Below, one piece after another: positions 27,262-35,613 of a stretch of 64,000 bases of DNA. The notes beneath the pieces were generated by a model. The model saw nothing but the letters and a program-made list of their open reading frames with translations, was not told the origin of the DNA and searched no databases. Position 1 is the stretch's first letter. Each line of letters starts with the position of its first letter. The DNA is from Blautia liquoris (lineage in GTDB: Bacteria; Bacillota; Clostridia; Lachnospirales; Lachnospiraceae). The stretch lies in contig NZ_CP063304.1 in NCBI RefSeq assembly GCF_015159595.1, forward strand, positions 1,736,001 to 1,800,000, in the 5' to 3' direction. Position numbers and translations under genes: made by a program.

Positions 27262-28206
27262 ATGAAAGATAAGAAGCGTATCGTCATTGCTCTTGGAGGA
27301 AATGCCCTCGGCAATACTCTTCCGGAGCAGATGGCAGCCGTTAAGACCACAGCCAAAGCAATTGTGGATCTGATCGAAGAAGGGTGTGAGGTCGTTGTCG
27401 TACATGGCAACGGTCCTCAAGTTGGCATGATTAACAATGCCATGGCGGCGCTCTCCAGAGAGAATCCAGAACAGCCCAACACTCCTCTCTCAGTTTGTGT
27501 TGCTATGAGCCAGGCCTATATTGGCTACGATCTGCAAAACGCACTGAGAGAAGAACTGTACAACCGTAATATTAAAAATATGCCGGTTTCAACTATGATC
27601 ACCCAGGTTCGTGTAGATAAAGACGACTCTGCTTTTTCCAATCCGTCCAAACCTATTGGACATTTTATGACAAAGGAAGAAGCTGATCATGCAGAGAAGA
27701 ATTATGATTATGTGATGAAAGAAGATTCCGGGCGTGGTTATCGCCGTGTGGTAGCCTCTCCCAAACCAGCAGAGATTATTGAGATCGATGCTATTCGTTC
27801 TCTGATGGAATCAGGACAGCTTGTTATCGCCTGCGGCGGCGGTGGAATCCCCGTAACTCGTGAAGGAAACCATCTAAGGGGAGCAAGTGCAGTAATTGAC
27901 AAAGATTTTGCAAGTGAACTTCTTGCAGAGCAACTTGATGCAGACTTTCTGATCATACTGACCGCAGTAGAAAAAGTTGCAATTAACTTCGGAAAGCCGG
28001 AAGAGAAATGGCTGGATGACCTCGATTGTGGTACAGCAAAGAACTATATAGATCAGGGACAATTTGCTCCTGGATCTATGCTCCCAAAAGTACAGGCAGC
28101 TGTTACTTTTGCTGAATCAAAGCCAGGCAGAACCGCTTTAATTACTCTGTTGGAGAAAGCAAAAAAAGGCATCCTTGGAGAAACAGGAACCCGTATTCAT
28201 CAGTAA
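27262..28206 (+). CDS. arcC: Carbamate kinase
   Basis: Transfers phosphate from carbamoyl phosphate to ADP, giving ATP, CO2 and ammonia. 314 residues with the amino acid kinase motifs ALGGNALG at the N-terminus, VVVHGNGPQVG near 47, and ACGGGGIPV near 190. I chose ATG 27262, preceded by AAGGTG; a GTG nine bases upstream (27253) is that same ribosome-site sequence. Directly follows ygeW and corresponds to yqeA of the E. coli cluster. It is the energy-yielding step of the locus. Confidence 0.94.
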   Translation: MKDKKRIVIALGGNALGNTLPEQMAAVKTTAKAIVDLIEEGCEVVVVHGNGPQVGMINNAMAALSRENPEQPNTPLSVCVAMSQAYIGYDLQNALREELYNRNIKNMPVSTMITQVRVDKDDSAFSNPSKPIGHFMTKEEADHAEKNYDYVMKEDSGRGYRRVVASPKPAEIIEIDAIRSLMESGQLVIACGGGGIPVTREGNHLRGASAVIDKDFASELLAEQLDADFLIILTAVEKVAINFGKPEEKWLDDLDCGTAKNYIDQGQFAPGSMLPKVQAAVTFAESKPGRTALITLLEKAKKGILGETGTRIHQ

Positions 28207-28236
28207 AATATCTTAGAATGCGGATGTTTCTATTCT

Positions 28237-28295
28237 GGCATGACAGGTATGGCTGTGGAATTTGTGTTCCACAGGCCAAGTCTGTCATGCCTTTT
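28237..28295 (+). terminator. Long two-part hairpin with T-run before the permease gene
   Basis: GGCATGACAG (28237-28246) pairs perfectly with CTGTCATGCC (28282-28291), followed by TTTT. Inside, a 4x4 internal loop (GTAT/AAGT) leads to a second stem, GGC-TGTGGAA with TTCCACA-GGCC, closing a 6-nt loop. It has intrinsic-terminator form but sits 30 nt upstream of the permease ATG in the same transcription direction, so it may be an attenuator or a differential-expression element. Confidence 0.75.
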
Positions 28296-28325
28296 GTAAT
28301 TTTCAAACTGGAAAGAGAGAGAATA

Positions 28326-29684
28326 ATGACTGAAACTACACAAAAGTTTAAGAAAAACGCATCACTCTTTGAAATGGAGGGAGTTCCCAAATTTTCACAA
28401 GCCCTGCCTCTGGCCTTACAGCATGTAATCGCTATGATCGTCGGGTGTATTACACCGGTAATAATTGTCAGCTCGTCAGCCGGCGTTTCCAACGAAACAC
28501 AGGTAATTCTAATTCAGGCCGCACTTGTTTTTTCAGCGGTGTCAACTCTTCTGCAGTTGTTCCCGATTCATTTGTTTGGGCATAAGATTCAATTAGGATC
28601 AGGTCTTCCCGTGATTTTGGGGGTCAGTTTTGCCTATGTTCCAACGATGCAGTCAATTGCTTCTGAATCGGGCATCGGGACTGTTCTCGGCGGTCAGCTG
28701 GTAGGCGGCTTTATCGCCATTATTGCCGGTTTTCTCATGAAAAGGATACGCAAATTCTTTCCGCCAATTGTAACGGGAACTGTTGTATTTACCATTGGAC
28801 TTTCTCTGTATCCTACAGCCGTTGCATATATGGCGGGCGGAAATGGAAGCAAAGATTTTGGTTCCTGGCAAAATTGGCTCGTAGCTTTAATCACGCTTGC
28901 TGTCGTCACACTGTTAAATCATTTCGGTAAAGGCGTGTGGAAACTTGCATCCATATTGATCGGTGTTGTTGCAGGGTATATTATCGCATACTTTTTTGGC
29001 ATGGTTGATTTTACAAGCATCGGACAGGCCAGTGCTTTTCAGCTTCCGCACTTTCTGCCAATTAAACCGGAATTCGAGTTCTCGGCCTGTTTTGCATTCA
29101 GTGTCTTATTCCTGATTAACTCGATTCAGGCGCTTGGAGACTTCTCAGCCGTGACATCCGGAGGACTTGATCGTGAGCCTACTGACAAGGAGTTACAAGG
29201 GGGTATCGTAGGATTTGGAATTACGAATATGATCTCCGCTCTTTTCGGATGTCTCCCATCAAATCCTTATGGCCAGAATGTCGGCATTGTAACTACAACA
29301 AAGGTTGTCAATCGCTGCGTACTGGGTATCTCTGCACTGATACTTCTCATTGCAGGAATTATTCCAAAGTTCTCGGCAGTTCTCACTACGGTACCTTATT
29401 GCGTACTGGGGGGTGCTACTATCGGTGTCTTTGCTTCTATCGCAATGACTGGAATGAAGTTAGTCGCAGGATCCGGGATGGATTATCGAAGCACTTCCAT
29501 CGTAGGGCTCTCAGCAGCACTCGGTGTTGGTATCTCTGAAGTAAATGGTTCCCTGGCTGCATTTCCTGCATGGGTTACCACGGTATTCGGAAAATCTCCA
29601 GTCGTAATCGCCACGATTGTGGCTGTACTGCTCAATATCATTATTCCAAAAGAGGATCATAAGGCAGACGAATCGAAAGAATAA
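28326..29684 (+). CDS. Xanthine/uracil family (NCS2) purine permease
   Basis: Integral membrane transporter of 452 residues with about 12-14 hydrophobic segments. Nucleobase:cation symporter-2 features are ALQHVIAMIVG near the N-terminus, the histidine-bearing first segment, and GDFSAVTSGG followed by FGCLPSNPYGQNVG in the ligand-binding helices. Start chosen at ATG 28326 (MTETTQKFKK), behind a weak AAAGAGAGA site; an upstream frame from 28218 passes through the hairpin and is unlikely. Context with purine degradation genes favours xanthine or urate over uracil, but the substrate cannot be decided by eye. Confidence 0.9.
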   Translation: MTETTQKFKKNASLFEMEGVPKFSQALPLALQHVIAMIVGCITPVIIVSSSAGVSNETQVILIQAALVFSAVSTLLQLFPIHLFGHKIQLGSGLPVILGVSFAYVPTMQSIASESGIGTVLGGQLVGGFIAIIAGFLMKRIRKFFPPIVTGTVVFTIGLSLYPTAVAYMAGGNGSKDFGSWQNWLVALITLAVVTLLNHFGKGVWKLASILIGVVAGYIIAYFFGMVDFTSIGQASAFQLPHFLPIKPEFEFSACFAFSVLFLINSIQALGDFSAVTSGGLDREPTDKELQGGIVGFGITNMISALFGCLPSNPYGQNVGIVTTTKVVNRCVLGISALILLIAGIIPKFSAVLTTVPYCVLGGATIGVFASIAMTGMKLVAGSGMDYRSTSIVGLSAALGVGISEVNGSLAAFPAWVTTVFGKSPVVIATIVAVLLNIIIPKEDHKADESKE

Positions 29685-29705
29685 ATAAATACAATCGTAA
29701 TATTC

Positions 29706-29755
29706 AAAAAAAAGAGAGATCCAAGAATGGTTAAATTCCTGGATCTCTCTTTTTT
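29706..29755. terminator. Bidirectional terminator between permease and guanine deaminase
   Basis: AAAAAAGAGAGATCCA pairs with TGGATCTCTCTTTTTT, T-rich on both strands. It separates the converging plus- and minus-strand halves of the purine locus. Confidence 0.88.
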
Positions 29756-29793
29756 ATAGTTCTACTTATAAACCTTCTGCATAACAGAACAGT

Positions 29794-31080
29794 TTAAAAC
29801 AATTTTCTTCCGGATATATATTTGTGAACGACTCCCTCGTCACCAGACAAATAAAGGAACCTTTCCAGTCGATCTTTCAGATTCAGTTCCTGTGGATGAG
29901 GAATTTTACTCTCATCCAGAACCAGAAGATCTCCCTCATATCCTTCTTCAAAACTTCCCACTTTTCCGAAAAAGCTGCCTCCGCCCTTTGTACCCATAAA
30001 GAAAGCTTCCTCCATGGTGATCGGTTTCAGCTGATTACCAAGAAGCCGAAAGCGAAGCTTCGAGACTTGAATGGCATCCGTCATTGCACGAAAAATCGAC
30101 AAATTCGCACCTCCAGCGACATCAGTTCCAAGACCGATATTCATGTCTTCATCAAGATAAAGACGGACAGGTGCAGCTCCGGAAGTCAGATTTTCATTCG
30201 ACTGAGGACAATGGGCGATAAAAACACCTTTTTCTTTCATCAGTTTTATTTCTTCCGGAGAAGAATGCACGCAATGAGCCATAATAGTGGGCACGTCACC
30301 GCCAAACAAATCAAATCGGTTATAAGCATCTCCGTAGAATTTTGACTCCGGCATCAATTCCTTTACCCAGTCTATCTCACTTAAATTTTCAGACAGATGC
30401 GACTGAACAGGAACATGAAACTCCTTTTGAATTCTCGACAACATACTCATAAGTTCATCCGTACAGCTTGGAATAAATCTGGGCGTCAAAATCGGCTTCA
30501 CATGCGGATAAGCATCCTGCGTCTTTGAAAGCCATTCGGCTGTGTCCATGGCTGATTTCATGGCACTTTCTTCGCAGAGATAATCCGGACTATTCCGATC
30601 CATATTTACTTTTCCGACATAAGCACTGATACCTGCATCACTTAGAAGCTGCATCAGAAGTTCGGTCGCCGGAATATGAATCGTCGCAAAAACGCTGGCT
30701 CTCGTAGTTCCACTCCGTTTCAGATCATCTGTAAAGATATTATAAGCCTTCCTGGCATAGTCGAGATCCTTATATTTACTCTCCTCCGGAAATGTATTGG
30801 TATCCAACCAGTCAAGCAGCTCCAGATCCATCTTCAGCCCACGAAATGCATACTGTGGAGCATGCACATGCAGATCAGTAAGTCCCGGAATAATCAGATG
30901 TCCGGTACAGTCCTCCATCCATGCACCTCGATACTGTTCTGGTATTTCATGAAAAACCCCTTTTACAAGCCCTCCCTCCAGGATTAGATAACTGTCAGCA
31001 TATGTTTTAAGCGTATGCTTGTCAGTACTGTAACAGATATCACCCTTCAGAATTCTGGCTTCCTCTTGTTTTTGTTCCAT
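29794..31080 (-). CDS. guaD: Guanine deaminase
   Basis: Zinc amidohydrolase of 428 residues converting guanine to xanthine and ammonia. It shows PGLTDLHVHAPQYAFRG (HxH metal site plus guanine-deaminase-specific APQY, near 75), TPRFIPSC near 203, AHCVHS, AHCPQSN near 292 and GLGTDVAGG near 318. This fits the guanine deaminase branch better than SsnA-like proteins. It is the last gene of a minus-strand unit with ridA 15 bp upstream. It would feed xanthine into the adjacent degradation route. Confidence 0.92.
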   Translation of the reverse strand: MEQKQEEARILKGDICYSTDKHTLKTYADSYLILEGGLVKGVFHEIPEQYRGAWMEDCTGHLIIPGLTDLHVHAPQYAFRGLKMDLELLDWLDTNTFPEESKYKDLDYARKAYNIFTDDLKRSGTTRASVFATIHIPATELLMQLLSDAGISAYVGKVNMDRNSPDYLCEESAMKSAMDTAEWLSKTQDAYPHVKPILTPRFIPSCTDELMSMLSRIQKEFHVPVQSHLSENLSEIDWVKELMPESKFYGDAYNRFDLFGGDVPTIMAHCVHSSPEEIKLMKEKGVFIAHCPQSNENLTSGAAPVRLYLDEDMNIGLGTDVAGGANLSIFRAMTDAIQVSKLRFRLLGNQLKPITMEEAFFMGTKGGGSFFGKVGSFEEGYEGDLLVLDESKIPHPQELNLKDRLERFLYLSGDEGVVHKYISGRKLF

Positions 31081-31095
31081 CCCATCACCTCAATG

Positions 31096-31473
31096 TCAAA
31101 CCTCAACCATACACTCAATCTCTACTTTTCCGCCTTTTGGAAGACCGGCAACTGCAAAACAGGAACGCGCCGGATTATTTCCTTCAAAATAATCGCCGTA
31201 AAGCTCATTAACTTTTGCGAAATCTCCCATATCTGCAAGGAAGATAGTTGTCTTAAGAACTTTTGATTTGTCTGTTTTGGCTTCCTTCATGATTGCGTCA
31301 AGATTCTTAAGAGAATTCTTTGCCTGCTCTTCTACGCTTTCCGGAAGATCTCCTGTTTTTGCATCAATACCAAGTTGTCCGGAAATAAATAGAATACCAT
31401 TGCATTTCACAGCCTGTACATAAGGCCCAATTGCCGCGGGTGCTTCTTTTGTGTTAATAATTTCTTTTGCCAT
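31096..31473 (-). CDS. ridA: RidA family enamine/imine deaminase
   Basis: Small trimeric enzyme of 125 residues that hydrolyses reactive 2-aminoacrylate and related enamines. Typical motifs: GPYVQAV near 17, ISGQLGID near 30, and NPARSCFAVAGLPKGGKVEIE with the catalytic arginine near 104. Located between guanine deaminase and a PAS regulator, in the same locus as the PLP-dependent diaminopropionate ammonia-lyase, whose elimination chemistry generates 2-aminoacrylate. A protective role there is inferred. Confidence 0.93.
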   Translation of the reverse strand: MAKEIINTKEAPAAIGPYVQAVKCNGILFISGQLGIDAKTGDLPESVEEQAKNSLKNLDAIMKEAKTDKSKVLKTTIFLADMGDFAKVNELYGDYFEGNNPARSCFAVAGLPKGGKVEIECMVEV

Positions 31474-31521
31474 AATTAATCTCCTTTGTGTCCTTTTGGG
31501 ACAGTAATCTAATTTTATGAT

Positions 31522-32193
31522 CTATGCTTTCAGCTGTTGTTTAGCCTTGGCAAGATAACGGTAGACGGTCGGCTCACTCATCGCCATTTTATCGGCGATG
31601 AAACATACACTGCCTTTCAGCAGAAATGCTCCCTCTGCATAAAATTCATTGATAATCTCCTGCTTTTTCTGCTGAGAAGAAATATCAACATTAAGATATT
31701 TGTCCATCACAGTATGATATATACTCTTCAAAGCAGAATTGCCGGCATCTGAGAGAACTTCTCCTTCATAGTGAATCGCTCCCGGCTGATTCGCCGGTTT
31801 ATCCTCACCTAGTCCAATACTGTCGATAAAACTCTTTAATTCCATAAATACCTCTACGTTGAAATTCACGCAGAGAGCACCGATCGCTGATCCGGATTTA
31901 TCACGGATCAACATAGTCGAAGAAGTAAAAGGTTTTCCATCTTTTCCGGAAGCCTCATGCTGAACTATGTAATTTTTTCCATGTCCATGCGCTGCAGTAT
32001 CGTCTTGCATCATCCTCATTGCGAGATTTGTCATCGGAGAACCGACAGTTCTTCCACTTTGAAAACCATTGGCAATCGCCACAACAGCATGTGCCGGATC
32101 CGTGAAATCATGGAGTACAATCTCATACTGTTTTCCCAGAGCTTTTCCCAAGAATTCTACTATCGCTACATAATGTTTTAATTCCTGATGCAT
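31522..32193 (-). CDS. PAS/YheO-like domain transcriptional regulator (second copy)
   Basis: 223-residue regulator with an N-terminal YheO/PAS-like domain (GKQYEIVLHDF near 20; SGSAIGALCVNFNVE near 100) and a C-terminal HTH (CFIADKMAMSEPTVYRYLAKAKQ). ATG 32193 has AAAGGA 8 nt upstream and a strong promoter; the frame extends to 32271 without support. It shares the architecture of the regulator at 22589-23251, so the purine locus is bracketed by two related sensors. Probably controls ridA-guaD. Confidence 0.87.
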   Translation of the reverse strand: MHQELKHYVAIVEFLGKALGKQYEIVLHDFTDPAHAVVAIANGFQSGRTVGSPMTNLAMRMMQDDTAAHGHGKNYIVQHEASGKDGKPFTSSTMLIRDKSGSAIGALCVNFNVEVFMELKSFIDSIGLGEDKPANQPGAIHYEGEVLSDAGNSALKSIYHTVMDKYLNVDISSQQKKQEIINEFYAEGAFLLKGSVCFIADKMAMSEPTVYRYLAKAKQQLKA

Positions 32194-32220
32194 GTCAGCC
32201 GTCCTTTCTTCTACTTTTCT

Positions 32221-32249
32221 AGTATACCATAGCGATAATGTATTATCAA
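32221..32249 (-). promoter_or_regulatory. Promoter of the second PAS regulator-ridA-guaD unit
   Basis: TTGATA (32249-32244) and TATACT (32226-32221) with a 17-bp spacer on the minus strand. It starts just before the asnA stop, separating this unit from asnA. Confidence 0.75.
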
Positions 32250-32267
32250 TAATATGAAAACTTTTTA

Positions 32268-33278
32268 TCACAAAAGCTGAATTCCACAGGAATTCGCAAC
32301 TTTAAGAGTCTCTTTTGGCCATACCGAACACTGCACCTCCCCGATATGTGCCTTTCTCAGGAAAAACATACAGATTCGGGACTGTCCAATTCCGCCGCCA
32401 ATCGTGAGCGGAAGACGGTCATTAAGGACTGCCTTTTGAAAGTCAAGATCTGCCCGCTCCTGGCAGCTGCTTTTATCAAGCTGTTCTTTCAGACTTTTCG
32501 CATCAACACGAATTCCCATTGATGACAGCTCAAGTGCGATATCAAGGACAGGGTAGTATACGATAATATCTCCGTTCAGTCTCCAGTCGTCATAGTCCGG
32601 AGCCCGACCGTCATGCGGTTTTCCAGAAGAAAGCTTATCACCAATCTGCATAAGAAAAACTGCACCTTTTTCCTTCACAATCTGATATTCTCTCTCTTTT
32701 GGAGAAAGATCCGGATAGCGATCAAAAAGTTCCTGTGATGTGATAAAAAAGATATCCTCTGGCAGGAATTCTGTAATGTAATCGTACTGAATACTCATAT
32801 ATTTTTCCGTATGTTTCAGCGTTTTATAGATCTGTTTCACCGTACCCTTTAATGTGTCTATATTTCTGTCCTGCCTGGTTATGATTCTTTCCCAGTCCCA
32901 CTGATCTACGTAAATAGAATGGATGTTGTCCAGTTCCTCGTCCCTTCGAATCGCATTCATGTCCGTATACAATCCCTCACCTGGTTTGAATCCATATTTT
33001 TTCAATGCATAGCGCTTCCATTTTGCCAGAGAATGTACGATCTGGGCATAAGCATGATCCGCATTCCTGATTTCGAATTCCACAGGTCTTTCAACTCCGT
33101 TTAGATTATCATTGAGACCCGTCTCCGGCCGCACAAAAAGTGGTGCTGTAACTCGAAGCAGATTCAGGCGTTTTACAAGTTCCTGTTGAAAAAAATCTTT
33201 TACGGTCTTAATCGCAGCCTGAGTCTCATGTAGACTAAGAGCCGATGCGTATTCCTGTGGAACTATTATTTCTACCAT
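32268..33278 (-). CDS. asnA: Aspartate--ammonia ligase (asparagine synthetase A)
   Basis: Ammonia-dependent asparagine synthetase, using aspartate, ATP and free NH4+. 336 residues, close to E. coli AsnA (330). It has the class II synthetase-like fold with RPETGLNDNLNGVERPVEF near 50-68, DQWDWE near 118, and a late GGGIGQSRICMFFL motif. ATG 33278 follows GAGG by 7 nt; the open frame to 33311 is not supported. It lies 41 bp downstream of topB and next to the ammonia-producing purine locus. Confidence 0.95.
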   Translation of the reverse strand: MVEIIVPQEYASALSLHETQAAIKTVKDFFQQELVKRLNLLRVTAPLFVRPETGLNDNLNGVERPVEFEIRNADHAYAQIVHSLAKWKRYALKKYGFKPGEGLYTDMNAIRRDEELDNIHSIYVDQWDWERIITRQDRNIDTLKGTVKQIYKTLKHTEKYMSIQYDYITEFLPEDIFFITSQELFDRYPDLSPKEREYQIVKEKGAVFLMQIGDKLSSGKPHDGRAPDYDDWRLNGDIIVYYPVLDIALELSSMGIRVDAKSLKEQLDKSSCQERADLDFQKAVLNDRLPLTIGGGIGQSRICMFFLRKAHIGEVQCSVWPKETLKVANSCGIQLL

Positions 33279-33319
33279 ATTCTTACCTCTTCCATATTTT
33301 AATAAAAACAAAAAGGATT

Positions 33320-35509
33320 TTAGTTCAGATGTATCCCCTTCAATGCATCTGCAAATGCATTGTTAACTGGTTCTTGTGCTTCCCTCTTCTGTGCTTTCAT
33401 ATATTGTGCAACATCCTTTTTGGACACACCACCGCCTTCTTTTTTCCTTCGCTCCTTAAATTTATCCAATCTTTCTTTATGACCGCATATACAGATAAAT
33501 GTTGCATCTTCACCATTTCCGTACAATTCCATCTTCTTATGACAGACAGGACATCTTGCATTCGAAGTACGCGAGATAACTTCCCGGTATCCACAATTTC
33601 GATCCTGACAGACAAGGAGTTTTGAATTCTTTCCTTTCACGGAAAGGAGGCGTTTTCCGCAGTTTGGACACTTTTTATTCGTCAGATTATCATGGTGATA
33701 ACTTCCCTCCTCTTCCTTGATTTGGTTTACAAGATCCTTTGTATAATTCCTGATTTCGTCCGTAAACTTGTAACTTTTGAGATCTCCGCCAGCGATTGCA
33801 GAAAGTTTCATCTCCCAGCTGGCGGTGAGTTCCGGCCTCTTCAGATCCAAAGGGACCAATCTCAGGAGCTGCTTTGCTTTACTTGTGAGTATAATCTCAT
33901 TTTCCTTTTTCTCCAGCAGAAATGTGTTGAACAATTTTTCAATAATATCTGCTCTGGTCGCGACAGTTCCCAGTCCTCCGGTTTCTCCCAGAGTCTTTGC
34001 CATCTTCGTATTCATTGATTCCATATAACGAACCGGATTTTCCATGGCGCTAAGCAGGGTTGCCTCTGTAAAACGCCTGGGCGGCTTTGTCTTTTGCGCC
34101 TGCACACGGATAACAGGATTCTCAAAGACTTCTCCTGGCTTAAGGAGCGGCAGATTTTGTTCCTTCAATCCATCTGTGTCCTCTTCGCTCTGTGTCGCCT
34201 CCGACTCATAAACCTCACGCCATCCCATCTTTATCATTCTTTTTCCTCTGGCCTGAAAGATCTCTCCTCCCAGATCTGCACTGATCATTGTCTCCTCATA
34301 CACAACTGGGGGATACAACACACTTAAGAATCTGCGAACTACAAGATCATAGATTTTCCGTTCCTCCGAAGAAAGAGCCGCAAGATCTACAAATTGCTCA
34401 GTCGGAATAATCGCATGGTGATCCGAAACTTTGGCATCATTTACAAAGGACATTTTTTTCGAAAGTTTCGTCTGCTTTGCTTTTGATGCCAGACTTCGAT
34501 ACGGTCCCACGGATATAGCTTCGAGTCGTTCCGCAATCGTCGGAATAATATCCGCAGTCAGATAACGAGAATCTGTTCGGGGATATGTAAGTAATTTATA
34601 TGTCTCATACAGACGCTGCATGATATTTAATGTCTGTTTTGCCGAATATCCAAAATGATTGTTCGCATCTCTCTGCAATTCCGTAAGATCATAGAGCAGT
34701 GGTGCAAACGTCTTTTTTTCTTTCTTATCGACTTTTGTAAGCTTCAAACTGCCCTCTTGTGCTTTCCTTTGAATGGATTCGCTTCTTTCTTTCGAAAATG
34801 TTCTGGCACTGTTGGTCTTTTGATCGATCCAGAGATACTTCACATGCCCGGCCTCAGCTGAAATCATATAATACGGTTTAGCTGTAAAAGAGCGGATCTC
34901 TTCTTCCCGTTTTTCAATCATGGCAAGTGTCGGTGTCTGTACTCTTCCACAGGAAAGTTGTGCATTATATTTGCATGTCAATGCACGCGTACAGTTGATT
35001 CCTACCAGCCAGTCTGCTTCTGCTCTGGAAACAGCAGCATGATAAAGATTGTCATACTCCCTCGCATCTTTTAGATGGGCAAATCCTTCCTGGATTGCTT
35101 TATCTGTCACCGAAGAGATCCACAGTCGTTTACATGGCTTTTGGTTATGAGCTTTATCCAGAATCCATCTGGCAACCAATTCACCTTCTCTTCCCGCATC
35201 CGTAGCGATAATTACCTGATTAATATCCCCTCTAAAGAGAAGCTTTGTAATCGCATGATATTGTTTCCCTGTCTTAGGTATCACTTTGATTTTAAGTTTA
35301 TCAGGCATAATAGGAAGCATAGAAAGCTCCCATTCTTTATATTTCTTATTGTAGTCTTCCGGATCCTGCAATGTCACCAAATGTCCGAGGGCCCATGTTA
35401 CGACATACTGGCTTCCCTCCATACATCCGTCACCTTTTTTCGAACAGTGCATAACCCGCGCAATATCACGCCCTACCGACGGTTTCTCAGCTATCACTAA
35501 TGTTTTCAT
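33320..35509 (-). CDS. topB: DNA topoisomerase III
   Basis: Type IA topoisomerase of 729 residues that decatenates DNA. The N-terminal Toprim domain starts VIAEKPSVGRDIA and contains DAGREGELVARWI near 103. The active-site tyrosine is in TYPRTDSRYL near 315. The C-terminus has Cys4 zinc-ribbon motifs (CPNCGKRL with CQDRNCGY; CPVCHKKM with CICG) and a basic tail. Ends 41 bp before asnA. Complete by length and motifs. Confidence 0.95.
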   Translation of the reverse strand: MKTLVIAEKPSVGRDIARVMHCSKKGDGCMEGSQYVVTWALGHLVTLQDPEDYNKKYKEWELSMLPIMPDKLKIKVIPKTGKQYHAITKLLFRGDINQVIIATDAGREGELVARWILDKAHNQKPCKRLWISSVTDKAIQEGFAHLKDAREYDNLYHAAVSRAEADWLVGINCTRALTCKYNAQLSCGRVQTPTLAMIEKREEEIRSFTAKPYYMISAEAGHVKYLWIDQKTNSARTFSKERSESIQRKAQEGSLKLTKVDKKEKKTFAPLLYDLTELQRDANNHFGYSAKQTLNIMQRLYETYKLLTYPRTDSRYLTADIIPTIAERLEAISVGPYRSLASKAKQTKLSKKMSFVNDAKVSDHHAIIPTEQFVDLAALSSEERKIYDLVVRRFLSVLYPPVVYEETMISADLGGEIFQARGKRMIKMGWREVYESEATQSEEDTDGLKEQNLPLLKPGEVFENPVIRVQAQKTKPPRRFTEATLLSAMENPVRYMESMNTKMAKTLGETGGLGTVATRADIIEKLFNTFLLEKKENEIILTSKAKQLLRLVPLDLKRPELTASWEMKLSAIAGGDLKSYKFTDEIRNYTKDLVNQIKEEEGSYHHDNLTNKKCPNCGKRLLSVKGKNSKLLVCQDRNCGYREVISRTSNARCPVCHKKMELYGNGEDATFICICGHKERLDKFKERRKKEGGGVSKKDVAQYMKAQKREAQEPVNNAFADALKGIHLN

Positions 35510-35613
35510 CTACATTAAATACCTTTCTATATCCGAAAAATAGCAGAGGAATAGTGCATGTCGCCATGACCATCCCTCAAAAATAACTCCCTGTCTGAAA
35601 CTATGTTCCAACA
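35510..35613 (-). other. Intergenic region topB / ATP-grasp gene
   Basis: 104 bp without a recognisable gene or hairpin terminator. GAAAGG upstream of the topB ATG is a weak ribosome site. Confidence 0.3.
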
